A stretch of DNA of 7,275 bases from Planctomycetota bacterium (GCA_024278035.1 JAJRUA010000378.1:1-7275), one strand, 5' to 3'; positions 1-6,554 are shown, counted from the stretch's first letter. The notes: generated from the sequence alone by a model not told the origin. Numbers and translations are program-made.

Positions 1-132
1 CAGTCAACGACGGGCCAATCGACGACGGCTCGCAAGACGACGGTCCGCTCCTCGGGGGGGCACTCGACCAACGACCGGCCCGCCGCCGCTCGCCCCAAAC
101 GCCGTAAGGGCAAGCCGGCGTTCAAGAGATAA
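1..132 (+). CDS. C-terminal tail of an unidentified upstream protein (partial)
   Basis: The frame beginning at base 1 is open for 43 codons and ends in TAA at 130-132. The peptide is low-complexity: first rich in Ser, Thr and Gly, then in Ala, Pro, Lys and Arg, ending PKRRKGKPAFKR. Such basic tails are common on RNA-binding proteins (DEAD-box helicases, pseudouridine synthases, ribosome-associated factors), but nothing here identifies the family. The frame was chosen because its stop lies 3 bases before a perfect hairpin and because its composition is coherent. The next frame is also open to about 204, and the third frame stops at 105-107. The start and any catalytic domain lie outside the window. 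Confidence 0.45.
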   Translation, partial: QSTTGQSTTARKTTVRSSGGHSTNDRPAAARPKRRKGKPAFKR

Positions 133-135
133 CGC

Positions 136-161
136 GGACCCAACAACAGCGGTTTGGGTCC
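136..161 (+). terminator. Hairpin just after the upstream stop codon, possible terminator
   Basis: An 8-bp perfect inverted repeat (GGACCCAA at 136-143, TTGGGTCC at 154-161) has a 10-base loop and begins 3 bases after the TAA at 130-132. The position fits a transcription terminator or 3'-end stabiliser for the upstream gene. It is not a canonical intrinsic terminator, because a run of ten C (160-169) follows where a T-run would be expected. The function is inferred from position alone. Confidence 0.45.
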
Positions 162-181
162 CCCCCCCCGCATTCCCCCAA

Positions 182-219
182 CCAGGATGGCCCGGCTACC
201 TATAGCCTCGCCATCCTGG
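182..219. other. Strong bipartite hairpin
   Basis: A perfect 10-bp outer stem (CCAGGATGGC at 182-191, GCCATCCTGG at 210-219) encloses a 5-bp inner stem (GGCTA at 194-198, TAGCC at 203-207). A symmetric 2+2 internal loop separates them, and the terminal loop is 4 bases. A further small stem (220-225/234-239) abuts it. The fold could form in RNA from either strand. It may be a terminator component, a structured leader, a small RNA or a palindromic repeat. No T-run follows on the plus strand, so a simple intrinsic terminator is unlikely. The pairing is seen directly; the role is unknown. Confidence 0.5.
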
Positions 220-370
220 CGAGGGCAAATCGCCCCTCGGGATTCGGCCCGACAGCCCCAGAATTCGGTAAGTCCCTCCGGCTAGTACCGAAGGGAACGG
301 CTCTGTCCGTACAAACAACGGTTCCCTCATAATCGTTAGGGCAAGAGGCACGATCCTAGCACCTTATGGT

Positions 371-398
371 TTGACCTCTTCTCCTGCTGAGCGACAAT
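371..398 (+). promoter_or_regulatory. Possible sigma70-type promoter for the esterase-like gene
   Basis: TTGACC (371-376) matches five of six bases of the -35 consensus. GACAAT (393-398) matches four of six of the -10 consensus, with a 16-base spacer. Transcription would start near 405, about 30 bases before the ATG at 435. The match is modest, and planctomycete promoters are poorly defined, so this is tentative. Confidence 0.25.
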
Positions 399-434
399 TG
401 AGGCGTAGCCTCTATCCCTCCAGCCGCTCAGTCA

Positions 435-2831
435 ATGGCCTTTCCAACCGCAACCTCTCGCTTCGCCGTCCCGCTGGTGGTCGGTCTCGTGATTTTGCTT
501 GGCTTTGCCGAGAGTGGGCGATCCGTAGCAGCTACCATTTTACTCGACGATGGTCGGGTGCTCGTTGGCAAGCTAGGGCAAACGTCGGGCGTGGCGGACG
601 ATCCGTTTCAGCCGGGGCCCTCGGCGGGGGCGATTCGGACGACGCCAATCTTGATTATTGACGACGGGCTCCGGCGTACCTATTTGCACAAAACGGCTAT
701 CCGAGAAATCCTCGACGAGGCGGACGTGCCGATGATTCGCATTCCGGTTTGGCAAAATCATGCTGAACGGGGTTCGTCAATCGGCATCGTTGGCCAGCCG
801 TTACGAGTGACGCCATTCGATGAGTTTGGCCGGCGCATCTATGAACTGCCAACCCCCGCCGGGCCGATTGCTGTGGTGCAAGGCGTTACGGAGATTACGC
901 CCGTCTATACGCGGGTACGTGGTCTGCGAGCCGACCCGCGAAGTTATATTTGGGATCTGAGGATCGCCACCAGCAGCTTGCCGCGTGAGACACTTGCCCT
1001 GATTCTTAAGAACGCGGTTCCAAAGAACGATCTTGATGCGCGACTTCAAGTGGTCCGATTGTATTTGCAATCAAAGCGTTACCGCGATGCGCGACGCGAA
1101 TTGGAGCAAGTGCAAACGGACTTTGCGGGACGAGCCGACACGCAGGAAGAGGGTTTTAAGGATGACATTCGTCAACTCCGGCAGCTTGCCGCTGAGAGTC
1201 TGCTCGATGAAATCGAGCTACGCCGTTCCGCTGGGCAGCACCAATTGGTTCGGACCTTGCTTGAACGTTTCCCGGCGGATGGAGTGGCGGGCGACACCTT
1301 ACAAAAAATTCGTGAATTGCTCGACGAAGACGATGACCGCCAGGCCGAGCGCCGGCAGGTGCTCGAACGACTTTCGACGATTGCTGCGAAACTGAACGAG
1401 CCTGCTTCCCGAAAAGCGGCGGAGCAAATCGTAGCAGAGATTACCGAGCGACTTTCGGAGGCGACACGGAATCGGCTCACCGCGTTTCGGCAACTGGCGC
1501 AGGGCGACGCCCTGAAGCCTGAAGAACTTGCCGCTTTGGCCCTGAGCGGCTGGCTTATGGGGACCAACCGGGCGATGGATAATCTTCCCGTGGCGCTCTC
1601 GCTTGTTGGGGTTCGCGACAATGTCAGCAAGTACCTTGCCGAGAGTGATCTTGCAATCCGAGAATCGCTCTTCCTGGCAATCCGCGATGCGGAAGGGGCG
1701 ACCGTCGAGCGTGTCGCCGATTTGCTCCGGCTGATGGAACCACCGTTGGAGCTGCCTGCCAACGCGATGATAGGCCCCCGTTGCTATGAACTAATTGCAG
1801 GGCAGGGCGAGGGAAGGGTTCGCTATCGTGTTCAGCTTCCGCCGGAGTACGATCCTCTGCGCAGCTACCCGGCGATTGTTACGTTGCCACCGATTGGCGG
1901 GGCTGCCGACCGGGCCCTCGACGCGCAGCTCGACTATTGGGCCGGCAGGCGAGTGCCCGACTTTGGTCGTGGCGGCCAGGCAATGCGGCAAGGTTTTATA
2001 GTGATTGCCATTGAATGGTCCACGCCCAACCAACTTGGCTATGGTTACACGGCAGGCGAACATGCGGCGGTGCTCATGGCGCTGCGCGATGCGATGCGAC
2101 GGCTAGCGATCGACTCGGACAGGATTTTTCTGACCGGCCATGGGGCAGGGGGGGATCTCGCTTGGGACGTGGCACTGGCGCATCCGGATGCGTGGGCCGG
2201 TGTGTTGCCCATGCTGGCGGTGGCCGATCGATACTGTGGGTGGTACTGGAAAAACGGAGAACACGTCCCCTGGCGTTTGGTTAATGGCGAACTCGATGCG
2301 GGCAAAGTCGCGCGTAACAGCCGAGAGTTCGATCGGTATCTTCGCCCTCGCTTTGATACGACAGTGATTGAGTACCGCGGGCGTGGCTACGAACCTTTTA
2401 GTGACGAAATCTTGCGAGCGTTTGACTGGATGAGCCGCAAACGGCGTGGCGCGCCTCCCGAAGAGTTCGAGTGCGCCACGATGCGACCTTGGGATAACTA
2501 TTTTTGGTGGATCGAGGTGGAAGGTTTACCCGAAAAATCGGTGGTGACCCCTGCCGCTTGGCCTCCGAAACGCGGAGTGCGTGCGGCCAAGATTCGTGGA
2601 CGAAAATACTCGGGCAATAAACTGGGCGTGTTTGCCCGTGTTGATAAGGTGACCGTTTGGCTATCGCCCGATCTGGTCAACTTCGATGAACCGATTGAAA
2701 TCGAGTGGAATGGGCGACGCCTTACCGAGCGCAACACACAGATCCGCCCTGACCTGCGTGTTTTACTTGAAGATGCCCGCACACGAGCCGACAGGCGGCA
2801 GCCTTATTGGGCAAAAGTTGAGTCCCGTTGA
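435..2831 (+). CDS. Secreted TPR-like protein with a degenerate esterase (alpha/beta-hydrolase) domain
   Basis: This 798-residue protein is probably exported. Residues 1-33 look like a signal peptide: an Arg at 9, a hydrophobic stretch VPLVVGLVILLGF, and a likely cleavage after SVAA. A strand-rich segment follows, starting ILLDDGRVLVGKL. A helical region (about 185-430) includes a TPR-like segment near 199-226 (LQVVRLYLQSKRYRDARREL). From about 455 the sequence resembles PHB-depolymerase or LpqC-type esterases: VRYRVQLPPEYDPL, then FIVIAIEW, then RIFLTGHGAGGDLAWDVALAHP. The nucleophile elbow GxSxG reads GHGAG, with Gly570 where Ser is expected. The late position where relatives usually carry His (GRGHE) reads GRGYE, with Tyr652. 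Asp621 could be the remaining acid. It is therefore probably a non-catalytic binding or scaffold protein. The C-terminus (about 690-798) ends in a strand-rich domain with VWLSPDLVNF and VLLEDARTRADRRQPYWAK. The start is the first ATG after an in-frame stop; no Shine-Dalgarno site is visible. It converges on the nucleoside cluster and shows no functional link to it. Confidence 0.85.
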   Translation: MAFPTATSRFAVPLVVGLVILLGFAESGRSVAATILLDDGRVLVGKLGQTSGVADDPFQPGPSAGAIRTTPILIIDDGLRRTYLHKTAIREILDEADVPMIRIPVWQNHAERGSSIGIVGQPLRVTPFDEFGRRIYELPTPAGPIAVVQGVTEITPVYTRVRGLRADPRSYIWDLRIATSSLPRETLALILKNAVPKNDLDARLQVVRLYLQSKRYRDARRELEQVQTDFAGRADTQEEGFKDDIRQLRQLAAESLLDEIELRRSAGQHQLVRTLLERFPADGVAGDTLQKIRELLDEDDDRQAERRQVLERLSTIAAKLNEPASRKAAEQIVAEITERLSEATRNRLTAFRQLAQGDALKPEELAALALSGWLMGTNRAMDNLPVALSLVGVRDNVSKYLAESDLAIRESLFLAIRDAEGATVERVADLLRLMEPPLELPANAMIGPRCYELIAGQGEGRVRYRVQLPPEYDPLRSYPAIVTLPPIGGAADRALDAQLDYWAGRRVPDFGRGGQAMRQGFIVIAIEWSTPNQLGYGYTAGEHAAVLMALRDAMRRLAIDSDRIFLTGHGAGGDLAWDVALAHPDAWAGVLPMLAVADRYCGWYWKNGEHVPWRLVNGELDAGKVARNSREFDRYLRPRFDTTVIEYRGRGYEPFSDEILRAFDWMSRKRRGAPPEEFECATMRPWDNYFWWIEVEGLPEKSVVTPAAWPPKRGVRAAKIRGRKYSGNKLGVFARVDKVTVWLSPDLVNFDEPIEIEWNGRRLTERNTQIRPDLRVLLEDARTRADRRQPYWAKVESR

Positions 2832-2925
2832 GATGCCGCAATTTCTAGCCCGGCTGGCAGGGCGAGGCGCGATTGCGGTAGCCCACCACTTGGGGACGGA
2901 ACGAAAGCCTCAGGTTCCGGTGACA

Positions 2926-3345
2926 TCAGGCACTTCGCTCGTTGTCGAGTCGAAAACCGTCGGGGAGCAACCGATCAAGCTTGTCGAGCTTGTGTTGATC
3001 CGGATTCGCTACATCGACTAAAATAACCGTCATCTCGGGCCCAAACTCGTACAGAAATTGTCGGCACGCTCCGCACGGACCACAACCTCCTTCGGTGACA
3101 ACGGCGACGGCGACGAGTTGCTTCGCCCCGTCTGCAACGGCCGAGCAGGCGGCGACCCGCTCAGCGCAGATCGTCAGGCCATAAGAGCTGTTTTCTACGT
3201 TCACGCCCGTGTAGATACGCCCCTCGTCCGTGAGGACGGCTGCACCGACCAGGAAGTGAGAAAACGGCGCGTAAGCATTCGCACGGATAGCAAGAGCCGC
3301 CGCGACCAATTCTTGCTGCTTGGCTTCATCGAGAAGAGTTGTCAT
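2926..3345 (-). CDS. cdd: Cytidine deaminase
   Basis: This zinc enzyme hydrolytically deaminates cytidine and deoxycytidine to uridine and deoxyuridine in the cytoplasm. At 139 residues it matches the short homotetrameric class rather than the long dimeric E. coli type. Visible family landmarks are the substrate-binding NVEN (49-52), the CAE motif with zinc ligand Cys60 and proton-shuttling Glu62, and PCGACRQ with zinc ligands Cys91 and Cys94. Three Cys ligands are typical of the tetrameric class. All key residues are present. The ATG at 3345 follows an AAGG about 8 bases upstream, a plausible weak ribosome-binding site. It is the last gene of the cluster, 62 bases after deoA, and converges with the esterase-like gene across 94 bases. 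Its products feed uridine and deoxyuridine phosphorolysis. Confidence 0.95.
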   Translation of the reverse strand: MTTLLDEAKQQELVAAALAIRANAYAPFSHFLVGAAVLTDEGRIYTGVNVENSSYGLTICAERVAACSAVADGAKQLVAVAVVTEGGCGPCGACRQFLYEFGPEMTVILVDVANPDQHKLDKLDRLLPDGFRLDNERSA

Positions 3346-3407
3346 ACTTCTACCTTAGTTGAGCAAAACCGAAGAGTATCCGACGGTTAGGCGGCGTGCT
3401 GTAAAAG

Positions 3408-4697
3408 TCAGTCGATACGTTCTACGATCAACAGCGGGGCTGGCTGGGGCGTTTCAGCAAGCTGGATTGCGTCGGTGACCAAACGAACCGCTTCGTCGGC
3501 CCCCCGCTGATTAACGAAGAGGCGGACCATAGGCTCTCCCGCTTCGACCTTGTCGCCCAAGCGAACCAGCATCTCCAGGCCGACCGTTGGGTCGATCTTG
3601 TCCGAAAGGGCACGGCGCCCCCCGCCCAGCTCGATAATCGCTCGGCCAATCCCCTCGGCATCCATCGCCGTGACGACGCCTGTCTGCTTGGCTGTTAGCA
3701 TTTGCTCCGTGGCACGCGGGCGGGGGGCGTCGAGGTCTCCCTCTTGGGCCCGGACCATCTCGGCAAGTTTTTCACGTGCTGATCCATCGTCGAGCGTCGC
3801 CGCAATTTTTGCCTCGCCCTCAGCGGCATTCTCTGCAACACCAGCGAGCGAAAGTAGTTCTCCGCCGAGAGCCACAGTGAGTTCACGCAAATCGGCTGGC
3901 CCGTTCCCTTCCAGGCAATCGACCGATTCATCAATTTCGTTTCCGTTGCCAACCATTCGTCCGAGAGGTTGGTTCATGTCGGTCAACAGAGCAACGGTTG
4001 CCACGCCCATTTCTTTGCCCGTATCGACGAGCGATCGGGCCAACTGAGCCGCTTGTTCACGCGTCTTCATAAACGCCCCACTGCCGAACTTCACGTCGAG
4101 CACCAGTGCATCGAGCCCTTCAGCGAGCTTTTTACTCATGATGCTTGCCGTGATGAGCGGAATCGAGGGGACCGTTGCCGTCACGTCGCGAAGGGCGTAG
4201 AGCTTTCGGTCGGCCGGAACGAGTCGTGGCGAAGAGCTACAAATCACACAGCCAACGTCGGTCGCAATTTGCTGGGCCTCTTCAAGATCGTAAGCAACAC
4301 GATAGCCGGGAATCGCTTCGAGCTTGTCGAGCGTCCCGCCGGTCGCTCCCAGTCCACGTCCCGAGATCATCGGCACTCGCACACCGCAGCAAGCGAGTGC
4401 CGGTGCAAGCGGAATCGATGCTTTGTCTCCTATGCCGCCGCTCGAGTGCTTATCCGCATTGGGGGGCCCCGCAGCAAACGAACTCCAATCAAAAACATCG
4501 CCGGAGCGGAGCATCGATTTTGTGAGTGCGGCCGTTTCGGAAGTCGTCATACCGTTCAAATAAACGGCCATCGCCCAGGCCGCCATTTGATACTCTTCAA
4601 CGGCCCCGCTGACATAACCATCGACAAACTCCGCGATCTCGCTTGCGGTTAGTTCCTCGTTGTCACGCTTCTTGGCAATCAAAAAAGAAGGGTTCAT
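3408..4697 (-). CDS. deoA: Thymidine phosphorylase
   Basis: The enzyme cleaves thymidine (and deoxyuridine) with phosphate to the base and 2-deoxyribose-1-phosphate. From the ATG at 4697 it is 429 residues, normal for the bacterial family. Landmarks are the phosphate-binding KHSSGGIGDK (83-92), the family signature SGRGLGATGGTLDKLE (112-127), and LDVKFGSGAFM. Arg170, Ser185 and Lys189 fall one residue before E. coli Arg171, Ser186 and Lys190, so the pyrimidine site is intact. Met110 sits where thymidine phosphorylases carry Met (E. coli Met111) and broad pyrimidine phosphorylases carry Lys, which favours thymidine preference. Ala118 replaces the common His of GHTGG. A longer frame opens at an ATG at 4748, but those 17 extra codons run into an intergenic palindrome and match nothing in the family, so I start at MNPSFLIAKKRD. 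No clear Shine-Dalgarno site precedes it. It lies between the PNP genes and cdd. Confidence 0.94.
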   Translation of the reverse strand: MNPSFLIAKKRDNEELTASEIAEFVDGYVSGAVEEYQMAAWAMAVYLNGMTTSETAALTKSMLRSGDVFDWSSFAAGPPNADKHSSGGIGDKASIPLAPALACCGVRVPMISGRGLGATGGTLDKLEAIPGYRVAYDLEEAQQIATDVGCVICSSSPRLVPADRKLYALRDVTATVPSIPLITASIMSKKLAEGLDALVLDVKFGSGAFMKTREQAAQLARSLVDTGKEMGVATVALLTDMNQPLGRMVGNGNEIDESVDCLEGNGPADLRELTVALGGELLSLAGVAENAAEGEAKIAATLDDGSAREKLAEMVRAQEGDLDAPRPRATEQMLTAKQTGVVTAMDAEGIGRAIIELGGGRRALSDKIDPTVGLEMLVRLGDKVEAGEPMVRLFVNQRGADEAVRLVTDAIQLAETPQPAPLLIVERID

Positions 4698-4728
4698 GGC
4701 GTTTTTATTAGTTGACGAAGGAAATCTT

Positions 4729-4802
4729 GACAGGATCACAGGATGCAAAAAGATCGACAGGATAAAAATCCTGTTAACCCAAGTAAATCCTGTGATCCTG
4801 TC
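4729..4802. repeat. Palindromic intergenic repeat built from CAGGAT units
   Basis: A perfect 16-bp inverted repeat (GACAGGATCACAGGAT at 4729-4744, its complement at 4787-4802) encloses a second perfect 7-bp one (ACAGGAT at 4757-4763, ATCCTGT at 4768-4774) with an AAAA loop. The unit CAGGAT occurs three times on the left side and is mirrored three times as ATCCTG on the right. It fills most of the 139-base gap between the canonical PNP gene and deoA and would fold strongly in their shared transcript. I recall similar CAGGAT-unit repeats between genes in several bacterial phyla, but could not check this. Confidence 0.8.
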
Positions 4803-4836
4803 CAGCTTTCTTTTTATCGGAGTTGATTGGAAATAG

Positions 4837-5664
4837 TCAGGTAGCCGTGTGGATCACCGCTTCGACGATCGAGCGGAGCTTCTCTCCGGCGGAAGCGGCG
4901 GCGATGACGACTTCTTCGTGCGTGGTTTCGCCCAGTTGGTCGGGCGAACAGGCGTTGGTAACGGTGCTGATGCCGAGGACTCGCATCCCGGCGTGGCGGG
5001 CGGCGATCACTTCCGGCACGGTCGACATGCCGACGGTGTCGCCTCCAAGGCGGCGGACCATGCGGTACTCGGCCCGTGTTTCATAAGTGGGGCCAAGCAT
5101 GGCGACATAGACGCCCGTGTGGAGGGGGAAGCCGGCTTCGCGTGCCGTTTGCTGGGCTAGTTCGATAAGCTGGGGATCGTAGGGTGCCGACATATCAGGG
5201 AAGCGCGGGCCCAGTTCGTCGTCGTTCACTCCCAACAGGGGACTCGTGAACATCAGGTTCATGTGGTCTTCGATCAACATCACATCGCCAACGGCGTAGT
5301 GAGGGTTGAGCCCTCCGGCGGCGTTGGACACGATGAGCGTCTCGACGCCCAGCCGCTTCATCACCCAAACCGGAAACGCCGCCTGCCGGGCGGTCCATCC
5401 TTCGTACAGATGAAAACGACCTTGCAGGGCGACCACCGTTTTCCCCGCAAGTTGCCCCACAAGAAGCTGGCCCTTGTGACCGGCCGCTGTCGAGCGAGGA
5501 AAATGCGGCAACGATTCGTAGGGGAAAGCCACCGGATTCTCAATCCGGTCGCCCAACTCGCCGAGCCCTGAACCAAGGATGATACCCACACGCGGCGCGT
5601 CACTGCCAATCGCCGAGCGAATCGGTGCGATGGCTTCGGCAATGGCATTAGAAAGACCGTGCAT
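4837..5664 (-). CDS. punA: Purine nucleoside phosphorylase, canonical 6-oxopurine type
   Basis: The protein phosphorolyses inosine, guanosine and their deoxy forms to free purine and (deoxy)ribose-1-phosphate. Its 275 residues fit the trimeric PNP class (human PNP, mycobacterial PunA). Active-site positions are intact and align closely with human numbering: GSGLG with Ser32 (human Ser33), His63 (His64), Arg83, His85, Tyr87 and Glu88 in GRFHLYEG, Asn114-Ala115 in SNAAGGLNP, Glu195 in GPTYETRAE (Glu201), Asn237 (Asn243) and His249 (His257). Tyr194 replaces human Phe200. Glu plus Asn at the base site indicates 6-oxopurine preference, and His at the 5' site indicates ordinary nucleosides. An AGGGG at 5669-5673, 4 bases before the ATG, is a plausible ribosome-binding site. 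It lies 36 bases after the stop of a divergent paralogue about half identical by eye, so the pair looks like an old tandem duplication. Confidence 0.95.
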   Translation of the reverse strand: MHGLSNAIAEAIAPIRSAIGSDAPRVGIILGSGLGELGDRIENPVAFPYESLPHFPRSTAAGHKGQLLVGQLAGKTVVALQGRFHLYEGWTARQAAFPVWVMKRLGVETLIVSNAAGGLNPHYAVGDVMLIEDHMNLMFTSPLLGVNDDELGPRFPDMSAPYDPQLIELAQQTAREAGFPLHTGVYVAMLGPTYETRAEYRMVRRLGGDTVGMSTVPEVIAARHAGMRVLGISTVTNACSPDQLGETTHEEVVIAAASAGEKLRSIVEAVIHTAT

Positions 5665-5677
5665 ACATCCCCTATTT

Positions 5678-5694
5678 CTCTTGGCGCTCTTGGC
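5678..5694. repeat. Short tandem of CTCTTGGC in the PNP-PNP gap
   Basis: Two perfect copies of CTCTTGGC (5678-5685 and 5687-5694) are separated by one base, a 9-base period. On the transcribed minus strand this reads GCCAAGAG twice and lies just upstream of the ribosome-binding site of the canonical PNP gene. It resembles a remnant of the GCCAAG-type short-unit repeats that I recall from bacterial intergenic regions. Two 8-base copies could also be chance. Confidence 0.4.
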
Positions 5695-5700
5695 AATTCT

Positions 5701-6531
5701 TTACTGAGCCGCTTCATAGTCAAGGATGCCTTCCACCAAAGCGCGCAGTTTGGGCTCGGCGGAGTTGGCGGTGGCGATGATGTCGTTGACGTCGGCGACT
5801 TCTAACGCATCGGGCAGGCACATGTCGGTAACGACCGCCATGCCGAAGACACGCATCCCCGCATGAACCGCGACAATCGCTTCAGGAATGGTCGACATAC
5901 CCACCACGTCGGCACCAATCATCCGTAAGAAACGGTACTCGGCACGGGTCTCAAGGCAGGGGCCCGTCACGGCAACCGATACGCCGCGATGAACCACAAA
6001 ATCATTCTTCCGGGCGATCCGCTGCCCTTCGTCGAGCAGGACCATGTCGTACGGGGCCGACATGTCCGGAAAACGCGGGCCAAGGCGGTCGTCGTTCACG
6101 CCAATCAACGGGTTATCGCCCAGTAGGTTGATATGATCGTCGATCAGCATCACATCGCCCGGTTGGTAGAGAGGGTTCATCCCTCCGGTCGCTTGTGAAA
6201 CGATCAGTAGGTCGGCCCCCAACGCCTTCATCACTCGTACCGGCAGTGTGATTTGGCTCAGCGGATAGCCCTCATAAAGGTGGAACCGCCCTTCCATGAC
6301 CAGCACCGGCAGCCCCCGCAACGTGCCGAAGACCAAACGCCCACGGTGGCTCGTGGCGGTTGAGTTGGGGAAGTTGGGGATGTCGGCGTAGTCGAGCGTC
6401 GCCTCGACTTTGATCTGCTCAGCAAAGTTGCCGAGGCCCGTGCCAAGAATGATCCCCGCCCGGGGCGTCTTGTCCCATACGGAGCGAATCTTGGCTACCG
6501 CTTCCTCAATTTGGTCGAATAAATGCAGCAT
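5701..6531 (-). CDS. Divergent purine nucleoside phosphorylase with MTAP-like active-site residues
   Basis: This 276-residue protein is a trimeric-class nucleoside phosphorylase along its whole length: GTGLG near 30, SHRGRL with His62, GRFHLYEG with Arg82, His84, Tyr86 and Glu87, GDVMLIDDHINL, GPRFPDMSAPYD, and GPCLETRAEYR with Glu194. Several specificity positions differ from the neighbouring canonical copy. Thr31 replaces the phosphate-loop Ser (human Ser33), Gln113 replaces Asn115, Leu193 replaces the base-stacking Phe200, Asp236 replaces Asn243, and Val248 replaces His257. Human 5'-methylthioadenosine phosphorylase carries Thr18, Asp220 and Val233 at three of these positions. Asp for Asn is known to shift human PNP toward adenosine. 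I infer a 6-aminopurine nucleoside phosphorylase, perhaps acting on 5'-modified adenosines, but it keeps Glu194, so the site is a hybrid. No Shine-Dalgarno site is seen before the ATG. It follows deoC after 224 bases. Confidence 0.88.
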   Translation of the reverse strand: MLHLFDQIEEAVAKIRSVWDKTPRAGIILGTGLGNFAEQIKVEATLDYADIPNFPNSTATSHRGRLVFGTLRGLPVLVMEGRFHLYEGYPLSQITLPVRVMKALGADLLIVSQATGGMNPLYQPGDVMLIDDHINLLGDNPLIGVNDDRLGPRFPDMSAPYDMVLLDEGQRIARKNDFVVHRGVSVAVTGPCLETRAEYRFLRMIGADVVGMSTIPEAIVAVHAGMRVFGMAVVTDMCLPDALEVADVNDIIATANSAEPKLRALVEGILDYEAAQ

Positions 6532-6554
6532 GGTTGTATTCTTGCGAAGGAAAA

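Larger units (their letters stand above)
133..434. other. 302-base non-coding interval rich in hairpins
   Basis: I see no credible gene here. The interval holds the post-stop hairpin at 136-161, a ten-C run at 160-169, a long two-part hairpin at 182-219, a small stem CGAGGG/CCCTCG at 220-225 and 234-239, and a 7-bp stem AGGGAAC/GTTCCCT at 292-298 and 321-327. Inside the last one, an alternative ACGG/CCGT stem (297-300, 307-310) is mutually exclusive with the outer pairing. A possible promoter lies at 371-398. An in-frame ATG at 366 is stopped two codons later by TGA (372-374), so the downstream gene cannot start there. Confidence 0.6.

Noticed and set aside
371..661. 96-codon plus-strand open frame starting at TTG
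   Set aside because: It overlaps the start of the gene at 435 in another frame and encodes an Arg/Ser-rich string. The 435 frame has a good signal peptide and continues for 798 residues.
1172..1762. 196-codon minus-strand open frame
   Set aside because: It lies wholly antisense to the esterase-like gene. Its product is a Ser/Arg/Ala-rich string with no recognisable domain, typical of the complement of a GC-rich coding sequence.
2832..2925. Possible bidirectional terminator between the convergent genes
   Set aside because: Only a 4-bp GCCT/AGGC pairing with a mismatched interior was found on the minus strand, with no T-run. This is too weak to call.
2686..3021. 111-codon plus-strand open frame across the convergent junction
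   Set aside because: It overlaps the 3' end of the esterase-like gene and the 3' end of cdd, is in neither gene's reading, and shows no recognisable motif.
3969..4652. 227-codon plus-strand open frame
   Set aside because: It is antisense to deoA, which has clear family motifs throughout. The translated product has no coherent domain.
4729..4802. CRISPR-like array
   Set aside because: The repeated unit is only 6-8 bases, the copies are mirrored rather than all direct, and there are no uniform spacers.
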